A stretch of DNA of 59,006 nucleotides. Source: Oscillospiraceae bacterium. Its GTDB lineage: Bacteria; Bacillota; Clostridia; Oscillospirales; Ruminococcaceae. Location of the stretch: NCBI GenBank assembly GCA_017399765.1, contig JAFQBH010000044.1, positions 1 to 59,006 on the forward strand, written 5' to 3'. Below, one piece after another: positions 8,800-19,100 of the stretch. A program made the position numbers and the translations under genes. How positions within the stretch are numbered: the first letter of the stretch is position 1; every line of letters starts with the position of its first letter. Under the pieces are notes generated by a model. It worked only from the letters and a program-made list of their open reading frames with translations, searched no databases and had not been told where the DNA came from.

Positions 8800-9159
8800 T
8801 TACCGATTTTCTTGCATTGTTTTATTCTTTTTTTGCATAGTAAGCAAAAAACTATCCTCAATAAGCGGGATTATTTCATCATCGGACATTGTTCCGTCGA
8901 GAATAACGCTTATCCAATGTTCCTTGTTCATATGATAAGCAGGCACAACCGCCGGAAAAACGTTTTTCCAAAAATCTCCGGTCATGGGTTCTGCCTTGAG
9001 GTTTATCCATATTTTTCCGAGATGCTCATAAATTGCGGCAAACATTTTGTTGTTGCTTCTGTGGCGCATTATGGTCCAGTTCGGGTCTTTGAAAGGATAA
9101 TCCTCGTATGCGTCCTCGAAGCGAAGGCATACTTCTATCGCTTCATCGCGGGTCATCAT
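8800..9159 (-). CDS. MmcQ/YjbR family protein
   Basis: This 119-residue protein matches the MmcQ/YjbR family: an N-terminal helix (TRDEAIEVCLRF), the DYPF..P.W segment, a CyaY-like sheet (KMFAAIYEHLGKIWINLKAEP) and the HWISVIL motif. Members are small double-wing DNA-binding-like proteins of unclear role. Its ATG overlaps the stop of the upstream nitroreductase (9156-9159), so the two are co-translated. Two consecutive ATG codons are available (9159 and 9156). Confidence 0.85.
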   Translation of the reverse strand: MMTRDEAIEVCLRFEDAYEDYPFKDPNWTIMRHRSNNKMFAAIYEHLGKIWINLKAEPMTGDFWKNVFPAVVPAYHMNKEHWISVILDGTMSDDEIIPLIEDSFLLTMQKKNKTMQENR

Positions 9160-9830
9160 TTTTCTTCACCCCAAACAAAATTTTCTTTTCCTGCGCCGAT
9201 TTCAAAATGATATTTAACAATTCCGAGGTCGATGTTCCTGCAAGGGCCTAATCCGGCTTTTGCGAAGACTTTGTTTTCGGAATAACCGAATGTGAATTTT
9301 TGCTGATTTATCGCCGTAGGGGCTTTAAGCGCCGCTTTTATGCCGTTTTTGAACCACTCGGGAGATTCATCATAGTTTTTTGAAACATCTTCCGTTTTTT
9401 TGGATTTATGTTCCTTTCCCTGGTTTTCGCCATAGCCTATGGAAATCACTATAACAAGTTCCTCACCGTTCTCGATTTTTATTGCGCCGGGGATTTTTCT
9501 GTAACTCATTTTTGCCCAGCAGGTGTTAAGACCCATTTGCTGCGCAAAAAGAACCAGTTTTTCGCCATAGTATCCGCAAAGTTCATCGAGCTTTTCGCTC
9601 TTTTTTCCGACCATTGCTATGTAATTTTTGACCCCTGAAAAATTACCGTATTTTGCGATAAGGCAATCGAAAGCCTTCGGTTCATCGGCAATAAGCTGGA
9701 TTTCAAGTCCGCTTTCGGAATTTATTTCTTCGATTTTTTCTATAAGGGCCTTTTTATGTTCCTCTGAAAGCGGAATCGGTTTATATTGTCTTACGGAATG
9801 GCGGGAATCGATTGCTTCAAAAATATCCAT
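9156..9830 (-). CDS. Nitroreductase family protein
   Basis: This 224-residue protein has the FMN-binding start typical of nitroreductases (DAIxxRxSVRxY-like: IDSRHSVRQYKP) and the C-terminal signature NIDLGIVKYHFEIG. The middle has the family LxAQxxGLxTCW pattern (LFAQQMGLNTCWAK). It is expected to be an FMN-dependent NAD(P)H oxidoreductase; the substrate is unknown. RBS AAAGG lies upstream of the ATG. It forms an overlapping pair with the YjbR gene. Confidence 0.88.
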   Translation of the reverse strand: MDIFEAIDSRHSVRQYKPIPLSEEHKKALIEKIEEINSESGLEIQLIADEPKAFDCLIAKYGNFSGVKNYIAMVGKKSEKLDELCGYYGEKLVLFAQQMGLNTCWAKMSYRKIPGAIKIENGEELVIVISIGYGENQGKEHKSKKTEDVSKNYDESPEWFKNGIKAALKAPTAINQQKFTFGYSENKVFAKAGLGPCRNIDLGIVKYHFEIGAGKENFVWGEEK

Positions 9831-9904
9831 TTTTTATTTTCCTTTCCGGATTTGTGATATAACCAGTATAACACAAACGGATGTCATTTTCCTTAAAAAT
9901 ATGT

Positions 9905-9932
9905 AAAGCTCCGCCAAAGACGGAGCTTTTTT
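9905..9932. terminator. Hairpin after the Mn catalase gene
   Basis: A 9-bp perfect stem (AAAGCTCCG, 9905-9913, with 9921-9929) abuts the stop of the catalase gene. The T run is best on the + strand; on the - strand the U tract is weak, so terminator efficiency for the catalase is uncertain. Confidence 0.5.
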
Positions 9933-10600
9933 CAGCTGAAAGAAGGAGGAGTTGATTCCACATTTGTGAAACGGCTGTTTTCCGGAGAAGGTTCCGAAAG
10001 GCTGAAATACATTTTAGCCGCCTTTGTTGTTCCGAAATCCCGGTTGGAACCGGTTTTCTGAACTTTGTTGAAGGCTTCCCGGAACATTGCGTTATGGGCT
10101 TCTTCCCTGTTGAGAAGAAAATCGATTGTTTCCCGAACCTTTTTATCATCGATCTGACGGTAAAGATATTCATAGGTCACTTTTGCACGCTGTTCCGAAG
10201 CAATGTTTGAAAGAAGATCGGCGCAAAGATCTCCGGTCACAGTTACATAATCGGCATTCCAGACGTGACCGGAAGAATTTATCAAACCAGGATTCAGCCC
10301 GAGAACAACATGGGTCTGGATTTCACCCGCGGGAACTTTCTGCGCGTCAACATCATGGCCGTTCAGAAGATTGATTGTCTGGGCAATCATTTCCATGTGG
10401 CCAAGTTCTTCCGCCGCAATATCCATAAAAAGATCTTTAATTTCCGGGTCTTTTATGCGGAAGCTCTGGGACATATACTGCATTGCGGCCTTGAGTTCGC
10501 CGTTTGCGCCGCCGAGCTGTTCCTGCAAAAGAGCGGCATACTGCGGATTCGGTCTTTCCACCGCAACCGGATGAAAAAGCATTTTTTCGTGTTTGAACAT
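9932..10600 (-). CDS. Manganese catalase family protein (CotJC-like)
   Basis: This 222-residue protein belongs to the dimanganese catalase/CotJC family, which dismutates H2O2; CotJC is a spore-coat protein in bacilli and clostridia. The four-helix metal site is present: GGANGELKAAMQYM, the AAEELGHMEMI pair of Glu with His, ASEQRAKVTYEYL, and REEAHNAMF with its His. A longer reading from a TTG at 10624 is possible, but the ATG at 10600 fits the family N-terminus (MFKHEKMLF...P) and follows a GAGGCG RBS. That RBS lies inside a terminator-like hairpin. cotJA and cotJB are not adjacent. Confidence 0.87.
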   Translation of the reverse strand: MFKHEKMLFHPVAVERPNPQYAALLQEQLGGANGELKAAMQYMSQSFRIKDPEIKDLFMDIAAEELGHMEMIAQTINLLNGHDVDAQKVPAGEIQTHVVLGLNPGLINSSGHVWNADYVTVTGDLCADLLSNIASEQRAKVTYEYLYRQIDDKKVRETIDFLLNREEAHNAMFREAFNKVQKTGSNRDFGTTKAAKMYFSLSEPSPENSRFTNVESTPPSFS

Positions 10601-10604
10601 ATTA

Positions 10605-10645
10605 AAAAATCGCCTCGCTTTCAAAAGAAAGTTTTGGCGATTTTT
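10605..10645 (-). terminator. Terminator-like hairpin between aldo/keto reductase and Mn catalase
   Basis: The outer stem AAAAATCGCC (10605-10614) pairs perfectly with 10636-10645, and an inner CTTTC/GAAAG stem closes the loop. On the - strand a T run follows and the catalase ATG comes 4 bases after the stem. It can terminate the aldo/keto reductase transcript and at the same time covers the catalase RBS. Confidence 0.6.
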
Positions 10646-10666
10646 GTTTTTGTTATTCAGAAAATT

Positions 10667-11515
10667 TTATTTTTCTGCTGCTTTTTTTGCAAAGAATTCA
10701 ACCGTTACCGGGTCGGTGTGGGAATAGAAAAGGCTGCGTTCCCTATCGAGTTTTTTGATTCTTTCCATATCGCTTTCGGTAAGGAAGAAATCGAAAACAT
10801 CAAGATTTTCTTTCATGAATTTCGGGTCGGGAGTTCCGGGAATTGCGGAAATTCCGCGCTGAATATGCCAGCGGAGAATTATCTGGGCAACGGATTTTTT
10901 ATATCTTCTTGCAATTTCGCGAAGTTCCGGAAGTTCAAGCATATTAACTCTTGCCTGGCCGAGCGGTGCCCAAGCCTGCATCTGTACTTCATATTTATCA
11001 TGCCATTCCTTGCTTTCTATTCTCTGGTCAAAAGGATGGAGTTCTACCTGGTTGACCGCGGGTTTTACTCTTGCGAAAGATGCCATATCCACCATTTTAT
11101 AGGCATAGAAATTCGAAATTCCTATTGCTTTGATTTTTCCTTCAAAATAAAGGTCTTCAAGAGCTTTATAGCTTCCGAAATAATCGCCGAAAGGCTGGTG
11201 AACAAGAACAAGGTCAATATAATCCGTTCCGAATTTTTCAATATCTTCCAAAACGGAAGCCTTTGTTTTTTCGTATCCGAAGTTTGCAATCTTTACTTTT
11301 GTTGTGAGGAAAATTTCCTCCCTCGGGACGCCGCTTTTTTTAATGGCAGAACCGATTTCCTTTTCATTTCCATAGGACTGCGCGGTATCGATAAGGCGGT
11401 AACCCGCATTAAGAGCATCGAGAACACAGCGTTCGGTTTCTTCTTTTTCAAGTTTGTTTACGCCGTAACCGATAATCGGCATTTTTATTCCGTTGTTAAG
11501 CGTTACATATTCCAT
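10667..11515 (-). CDS. Aldo/keto reductase
   Basis: This 282-residue protein is an NADPH-dependent aldo/keto reductase of the 2,5-diketogluconate-reductase type. The catalytic tetrad is visible: Asp and Tyr in LIDTAQSYGNE, Lys in LTTKVKI, His in LVLVHQPFGDY. The cofactor end is also typical (AIPGTPDPKFMKENLDVFDF). Length matches the family. RBS GGGGCGA precedes the ATG, and a possible promoter (TTGATT, 17 bp, TATTGT) lies upstream on the same strand. The substrate cannot be told from context. Confidence 0.92.
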   Translation of the reverse strand: MEYVTLNNGIKMPIIGYGVNKLEKEETERCVLDALNAGYRLIDTAQSYGNEKEIGSAIKKSGVPREEIFLTTKVKIANFGYEKTKASVLEDIEKFGTDYIDLVLVHQPFGDYFGSYKALEDLYFEGKIKAIGISNFYAYKMVDMASFARVKPAVNQVELHPFDQRIESKEWHDKYEVQMQAWAPLGQARVNMLELPELREIARRYKKSVAQIILRWHIQRGISAIPGTPDPKFMKENLDVFDFFLTESDMERIKKLDRERSLFYSHTDPVTVEFFAKKAAEK

Positions 11516-11617
11516 TAAAAAATCGCCCCTTTTCTGTATATATATTTTGTTTTTTTTACAATAACACGATTTTTTAATAAAATCAACGATTTTATTTTTA
11601 ACAGTGGATATAACAAA

Positions 11618-11650
11618 AAAAATCCCCGGAACAAAGTTCCGGGGATTTTT
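11618..11650 (-). terminator. Intrinsic terminator of the YibE/F gene
   Basis: A 15-bp perfect stem (AAAAATCCCCGGAAC with 11636-11650) has a 3-base loop and T tracts on both sides. It ends the gene at 11666 and insulates the aldo/keto reductase. Confidence 0.88.
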
Positions 11651-11665
11651 ACGTTCGGTTCAACA

Positions 11666-12829
11666 TCATTTTTTTGAAAGCGATTTTGCCGTTATAAAAG
11701 CGGTTATGGGAATTGAAAGGATAACGCCGATGCTGCTTGAAATTCCGCTTATAACCTCAATTGAAAGATAGGAAGAACTTAAAAGCTGGTGAGTGGAAAG
11801 ACCAATTGAATAAAGATAGAGAATAAGCACAAAGCTGCTTCCGAGGAAAGCAAGAATAAGGGTATTTGTCATTGTTCCAACCATATCACGGCCGATATTC
11901 ATTCCGGAACGGAAAAGTTCTTTTTGTCCAAGTTTCGGGTTCGCCGCGCTTACTTCAAAAAGTGAAGAAGAAATTCCCATGGTAACGTCCATAACAGCGC
12001 CAAGGGCGCTTATTATAATTCCTCCCACAAGAAGTCCGGAAAGTCCAATGGGTGTTCCGGTCTGGCGAAGCTGAAGAAGCGGTTCCACGTCCGGAACACG
12101 AAGCCCGTCTATCTTTGCAAGATTTTGTGAAAAAATTCCGAAAAACATCGCCAAAGCCGTTCCTGAAATTGTTCCGAGCATTGCGCAAACGGTTTTTTTC
12201 TGAACTCCCCCAAGAATCGCAAGGCTGACTACAGCTATGTATGCACAGACAGCGAACACTGTGGGCAAAGTGGGGGCGCCTTTCATAAGTGCCGGAAGAA
12301 GAACAAGGAAAAGCGACACAAGAGTTACAACAAGTCCCGCAAGGGATTTTGCTCCGGTTTTTCCTCCGACCGCAACCGTTGCTATTACAAAAAGTACCGT
12401 AACGATAGCAAGCGCTGCCGCTCGGTCAAATTCATAGACGGTCGCGGTATGGGCACCGTCGGAATAGGTGGAAATTATCAGAACGGCGCCGTCGCCTTCA
12501 TAAAGCGGAACACCGTAAAGCGGACCGACAAAATTCGAAACATGTAACGTTTCGCCTTTATATTGTCCTGAAAGAACTTCCGCCAGCAAAAGCTGTTCGC
12601 CGCGCCACCCGCCGTCGGAAGTTTCATCCTGTTCGGTGGAATCCATAACGACCTGTGTTATTTTTGCTTTTTCATATTCGGAATATTCCGAAGCGGAAAT
12701 ATCTTTTTCCTCTTTTGGTGAAGCAAAATAATATCCCGCAAGAAAAATTGCCGCACAAACCAAAAGAAGGATTATCGTGTTTTTATTTTCAGCAAGTAAA
12801 TTATTAAATGAAAAGTTTCTGATTTTCAT
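11666..12829 (-). CDS. YibE/F family membrane protein
   Basis: This 387-residue protein has an N-terminal membrane anchor (about 17-32), an extracytoplasmic beta-rich part of about 100 residues (KITQVVMDST ... LHVSNFVGPLYGVPLYEGD), then about seven membrane segments. The sequences VLFVIATVAVGGKTGAKSL, ALGAVMDVTMGISSSLFEV and GRDMVGTMTNTLILAF are hallmarks of the YibE/F family. The function is unsettled; a transport role is usually assumed. An RBS (AAAGGA) precedes the ATG. Confidence 0.9.
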   Translation of the reverse strand: MKIRNFSFNNLLAENKNTIILLLVCAAIFLAGYYFASPKEEKDISASEYSEYEKAKITQVVMDSTEQDETSDGGWRGEQLLLAEVLSGQYKGETLHVSNFVGPLYGVPLYEGDGAVLIISTYSDGAHTATVYEFDRAAALAIVTVLFVIATVAVGGKTGAKSLAGLVVTLVSLFLVLLPALMKGAPTLPTVFAVCAYIAVVSLAILGGVQKKTVCAMLGTISGTALAMFFGIFSQNLAKIDGLRVPDVEPLLQLRQTGTPIGLSGLLVGGIIISALGAVMDVTMGISSSLFEVSAANPKLGQKELFRSGMNIGRDMVGTMTNTLILAFLGSSFVLILYLYSIGLSTHQLLSSSYLSIEVISGISSSIGVILSIPITAFITAKSLSKK

Positions 12830-12960
12830 ATATAAAATCCTTTCGGAAAAATCTTTTACAGAAAAAGAATAACAAGTAAAAAAGCCTATGTCAAGCGCAA
12901 TAAATTTTTAGTTGAAAAATAGTGCAAAATGCCGAATATTAAAAGTAACAGAGATGTAAC

Positions 12961-13129
12961 TGGAAAAAACTTCATTATATATGGTAATATATAATTGCTG
13001 TTTTGCAGGAAATTCCGCAAAACTTGTGATAAGGGATATCATTTATTGTTTTTCCGGAGGAAATGCAACGAGTCCCTTTTCAACTTTTTGGAACTTTTTT
13101 GAAAAAAGTTTATGAAAGGAAGGGAAAAA
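12961..13129 (+). promoter_or_regulatory. Possible promoter and structured leader of the giant surface-protein gene
   Basis: The stretch 12830-13129 has no gene. An extended -10 (TGGTAATAT at 12982-12990) with a weak TGGAAA at 12961 may be the promoter. Downstream are three nested or tandem inverted repeats: TTTTGC/GCAAAA near 13001-13022, AAGGGA near 13032 with TCCCTT near 13075 enclosing a TTTCC/GGAAA hairpin, and AACTTTTTT/AAAAAAGTT near 13092-13110. The RBS is AAGGAAGGG just before the ATG at 13130. No known riboswitch consensus was recognised. Confidence 0.35.
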
Positions 13130-16100
13130 ATGAAAACAAGCAAAATAAGCAGACTTTTGTCTGCTATGCTGGCGATCCTTATGGTCGTTACCATGTTCCC
13201 CGTAACCGTTTTTGCGGCGGAAGATGCTACTGCCATGATCGTAAAAGACGTATCCGAACTTGCAGTTGGCGATAAAGTTGCCATTGTAGCGTCCGAATAT
13301 GATTTTGCACTCAGTACAAACCAAAAGACCAACAACAGAGTGGCTGCAGCCGTGACAAAATCCGGAGACTATGTTGTTCTCGGCAGCGACATTCAGATCC
13401 TTACAATCGAAGCAGGTGTTGTTGAAGGAACTTTTGCTTTCGGAACGGGAAGCGGATATCTTTATGCCGCAGGTACTTCCAAATCACAGAACGGAAGCAA
13501 AAACAACAACTACCTGAGAACGGAAGAAAAAATCACAGCCAATTCCTCCTGGAAAATCACAATTTCAAACGGAGTTGCTTCCGTTGTTGCCCAGGGAGAA
13601 AACGGTTGCAATGTTATGCAGTATAATTATAGCAGCACATTGTTTTCCGCATATTCTTCTGCTTCCCAGAACAAAATAGCAATTTACAAACTCGGGGATT
13701 ATTCCGTTGAACCGGAAGAACCCACAGAACCTGAAATTGTTGAAACCAACGTAGCTGATTTCATTGCAGCTGAAGAGGACAGTACAGTTTATGTACTCAC
13801 CGGTAAAATTACCGATGCCGCAGATGACAGCTGGCAGTTTACCATTGAAGACAAAACCGGAAGCGTTCTTGTTTACGGAAACAAAACCGACGTTGAAGTT
13901 AAAGCAGGAGATACCGTAAAAGTAACCGGAAAAAGAGGTTCTTATAAAGGCACCGCTCAGATGGTAAACATTGAGGCTATCGAGATAATTGAAAAAGCTC
14001 CCGAAGAATCAAAAACAGTCATTGAAGACGGCGATTACGTAATCTGGGCGCCTGCATATAACAAAGCGCTTTCCGCAGAATATCCCAACGGAAGTTTCTA
14101 CAATGCAGGCGTTGACGTAACCGAAACAAGCGGAAAACTTTCCGGTTACGGCGAAACCGAAATCTGGACTGTCACCAACAACGACGACGGAACCATCAGC
14201 ATTTCTTTCGGCGGACAAAAACTTGGTATGCAGGATTCTTATTCCAGCATGCCTCTTGGTTCCAAAAACGACCAATGGGTTCTTGAAGACGCAGGCAGCG
14301 GACTTTACTATGTAAAGAACACCGCTCGCGGAGCTTATATCGAATGGTACAATTCCAAGGATTATTGGAGTGGATATAACACAATCTCCTCTGGTTCCGA
14401 AGGAATGTTTGCTCTTAAATTCACCCCTGCGGAAGAAGAAAAAGAATACACCGTTCCCGACGGTGAATATGTAATTTGGGCGCCTGCATATAACAAAGCG
14501 CTTTCCGCAGAATATCCCAACGGAAGTTTCTACAATGCAGGTGTTGACGTAACCGAAACAAGCGGAAAACTTTCCGGTTACGGCGAAACCGAAATCTGGA
14601 CTGTCACCAACAACGATGACGGAACCATCAGCATTTCTTTCGGCGGACAGAAACTTGGTATGCAGGATTCTTATTCAAGCATGCCTCTTGGTTCCAAAAA
14701 CGACCAATGGGTTCTTGAAGACGCAGGCAGCGGACTTTATTATGTAAAGAACACCGCTCGCGGAGCCTATATCGAATGGTACAATTCCAAGGATTATTGG
14801 AGCGGATATAACACAATCTCCTCCGGTTCCGAAGGAATGTTTGCTCTTAAATTCACCCCTGCCGACGAAGAACCAGAAGTTCAGTATGCTGAAAAGCTTA
14901 CCGAACTTCCCGGAAAAGGCGACATTATCGTGATTTACAACTCCGGCAACGCAATGGCTTCCTATTCAAACGGCAAAAAAATAGCTGCCATTCCCGCGGA
15001 ACTTGTAGAAGATAAGCTTCCTCTTGCTGAAAAAATGGCAAACCTTGTTGTAGATATTGAAGGCAATAACTACATCTTTACCCTTGACGGAAAATATCTT
15101 ACTTCCGCTCTTACCGGTAACGGCATGAGCTTTGAAGAAGAACTTACCGATTGCGGCAAATGGACCTTTGCGGAAGGCCCCGATGGCACCTGGTATATCA
15201 AAAACGTTGGTGCAAACTATAACGGCAACTATAACCAGGCAATGGAATATTATTCCGGCTTTACCACTTATGGAATTAAAGAAACCGCAATCTATCAGAT
15301 GCAGCTTTTCCTTGTTGAAAGCGGCAGTGAAGTTCCAGACGGTGAATATGTAATCTGGGCGCCTGCATATAACAAAGCGCTTTCTTCCAACTACAGCGGA
15401 TATTATAACGCAGGCGTTGACGTAACCGAAACAAACGGAAAACTTTCCGGTTACGGCAAAACCGAAATCTGGACTGTCACCAATAACGATGACGGAACCA
15501 TCAGCATTGCTTTCGACGGAAAGAAACTTGCAATGGCAGATTCTTTTTCCAGCATGACTCTCGGCGAAAAGAACGATAAATGGGTTCTTGAAGAAACAGA
15601 CAGCGGACTTTACTATGTAAAGAACACCGCTCGCGGAGCTTACATCGAATGGTATGCAAGCAAAAACAACTGGAGTGGATATAATAAAATCGCCTCCGGT
15701 TCCGAAGGAATGTTTGCTCTTAAATTCACCCCTGCGGAAGAAGTTGAAGAAATCTCCGCTCTTCCCAAAGCCGGCGATGAAGTTGTTATTTATAACCTTA
15801 ATGCAAAAGGCGTTCTTGCAGAAGAAAACGATCAGCAGAGCATAGAAAACACCTCTGCGGAAATTGTTGACGGCAAAGCTGTTCCCGAAAACGGCGCAGT
15901 TGTTTTCACCGTTTCCAAAAACGGCGAGTATTTCCGTTTCTATAACGAATCTTATGGATATCTCTGTTCCAACGGCACCGGAAACAACGCTTTCTATTCC
16001 AAAGAAGCTTCCGAAGATGCAGACTGGACTCTTGAAAAACTCGGCGGCGGTTACAGAATGCTCAGCAGAACTGCAAAATATAACGGTACCGGAAAACAGT

Positions 16101-19100
16101 ATCTTGAATATTATGCAGACAGCTACAAAACATACAGCTTCTATGCTACAAATAAAGACGGTTCTCTTGCAGATACCACTATCTATGAATTCTATTTCTA
16201 TCCCGTAGCAGAAGGTACCAAACTTAGCGATGGAATCGTAAATATGCCCAAAGTTGATTTTGGCACTGTTTACGACGCAAACGTAGGTTCCGATTACACT
16301 TTCAGCTTTACTGTTGATGCGGTATTCGGCATTGAAGGTGAACTTGCTGTTACCGCAAACGACGAAACTCTTGCAGCCAACGAAGACGGCACCTATACCC
16401 TTCCCGCAGAAAAAGTAACCGGTGAAAAATTCACCATCACAGTAACCGGCAAAGATACCAAAGGCGTTGAAATCAGCGGTTCTGCAGAAGTTACAGTAAA
16501 AGATGAACCTTCCATAGGAACAATCACTCCTTCCGCAAACAGCCAGACCGGCGCAGAAAAACGCCCCGTTATTTCTGCTGAAATCATCAATGCCGGCGAA
16601 AACGCCGAAGTTACCATGACTGTAAACGGCAATGAAGTTGACGCTGTTTACGAAAACGGTAAAGTAACCTATACCCCTGCAGAAAATATGACAGACGGAC
16701 GCACTTCCGTTGTTGTTACCGTAAAACGTGCTGATGGAAAAGAAACCAGCAAATCCTGGAACTTCATTGTCGGCGAAGCACAGTATCAGCTTTATTTCGG
16801 TCAGCTTCACAGCCACACCACTTATTCCGACGGTTCCGGTTCCCTTGAAAGCGCTCTTGATTATGTTGCTTCCCTTCCGGAATCCGCAAACGTTGATTTT
16901 GTCGCATTCACCGATCACTCCAACTACTTTGATGCTTCCGGCGCAGCAAACCCCGAAGGTGCGCTCTATGATATGAGTCTTGCTACTGCAGCAAGCCAGA
17001 AAACCTGGAGCGAATATAAAAATGCCATTGCAGATTTCAACGCTGCACAAAGCGATGTAATTGCAATCGGCGGTTTTGAAATGACCTGGTCCGGCGGTCC
17101 CGGTCACATCAATACTTTCAATACCCCCGGTATTGTTTCCAGAAATAACTCCACCCTTAACAACAAAACTTCCGACGCAGGCATGAAAGCATATTATGCT
17201 CTTCTTTCCCAGCCGGAAGGTGCAGAATCCATCAGCCAGTTCAACCACCCCGGCTCCACTTTCGGTACTTTTACTGATTTTGCTTACTGGGATGCTCTTA
17301 TTGACACCCGTATTCAGATTGTTGAGGTTGGTAACGGCGAAGGCCAAATCGGCGCAGGCGGCTATTACCCCAGCTATGAATATTACACCATGGCTCTTGA
17401 TAAGGGCTGGCATGTTGCTCCTACAAACAACCAGGACAACCACAAAGGCAAATGGGGTAACGCAAACGAAGCCCGTGACGTAATCATCACCGATGATTTT
17501 ACCGAGAATGGCATTTATGACGCAATCCGCGCAATGAGAATGTACTCCACCGAAGATAAAAACCTTGAAATCAACTATACCGTAAATGGTCTTATGCTTG
17601 GTTCTTCCATTATCGAAGTTCCCGAAACTCTTGATTTCAACGTAACCGTTTATGATCCTGACAGAGCTGATTCCATCAGCAAAGTTGAACTTATCGTAAA
17701 CTCCGGCAAGGTTGCATACACCTGGGACGATCCTGCAGAACTTGCGGACGGCACTCTTGAAGCAACCCTTTCTCCCGATTACAGCTATTATTACGTCCGA
17801 GTAACCGAAGGCGACGGCGACCTTGCCGTAACTGCTCCTGTTTGGGTCGGTGAAAGCCTTAAACTCGGCATCTCTTCTGTAGTAAGCGGAACTTCCACCC
17901 CCGTTACCGGAGAAGAACTTACCATTACCACAACCCTTTTCAACAGCGAAAAAACCGATGCCAACGTAAAATCCGTTATTTATGAATATAAAGGCGGAGA
18001 AGTAATCCACACCGACAGCGTCGGCCATACCGTACCGGCTTCCGGAACTTCCGCAGTTGAATTCAACTACACCCCCTCTGAAGCAAAACTTACCGTCATT
18101 ACTGTAACCGCTGTTGTTGAACAGGACGGAAAAGATTACGTCTTTACTATGGATATTGAACTTGACGTTCAGGATTCCGAAAAACTTGTTTACATTGGTA
18201 TTGATGCTTCTCACTACAACGAGTATGTAGCAGGAAACTATAAGGACAGCATGGGCAACTTCAGCCAGCTTGCTTCCGGATATAATGTACGTACCGTTCA
18301 GCTTAACACTTCCGAAGATCTTATTGCAGCATGTTCCAATGACAAATATGTAGCTCTTATCCTTACAGCTCCTTCCAGAAGACTTGCGGCTGCACAAAGC
18401 GACCCCAGAACCTATTCCGAAGCAGAACTTGAGGCAATTGCTGCATTCAATGCAAACGGCGGCACAGTAATCATAGCCGGTTGGTCCGATAACTATGAAA
18501 ACTATGACGTAATCCAGAATAACGATGCAATCAAACACATGGCAGAAACCCAGAACGACATTCTTAAAGCTCTTGGTTCTTCCATCAGAATGGGCGATGA
18601 CGCAACTTATGATGATGTAAGAAGCGCAGCAGACGGAGTTGACAAATGGAGACTTTATTTCAACACTTACGGCAATTCCTTCCTTACTGAAGGTGTTGAA
18701 GTTGATCCTGAAAATCCTTATAACAGACTTTATACCGAAGTCTTCAGCCATTACGGCGGCGCAACCGTCTTTACCAAAGACGGAACTCTTCCCGAAACCG
18801 TAACCCCTGTTGTATTCGGTCACGCAAGCACCTATTCCGTTGACGTTGATAAAGACGGACTTGGCGGAAGCAACACCCCCAAATATAAATATGCAGAAGG
18901 CGATGACCGCCTTATGGTAATGGCTTCCGAACAGCTTCCCGGAAAAGGTCTTATAATCGTTTCCGGCGCGGCATTCATGTCCAACTTTGAAGTTCAGGCA
19001 ACCATTGAAGACAGCGGTTCTGAAAAGAACTATTCCAACTATAAGATCTGTGAAAACCTTCTTGAATACCTTAACCCCGTTGTTGTTGCAGACATTGCCG

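Noticed and set aside
10265-11518. 417-codon + strand open frame across the Mn catalase and aldo/keto reductase genes
   Set aside because: Antisense shadow spanning two well-identified genes and the hairpin between them.
12995-13110. Cyclic-di-GMP or other known riboswitch before the giant gene
   Set aside because: None of the conserved core sequences of classes I could recall are present; only generic inverted repeats are visible.
14027-15738. Possible CRISPR or mobile repeat array
   Set aside because: The repeats are ~400 bp, in frame, and encode protein domains; there are no short repeats with unique spacers anywhere in the window.
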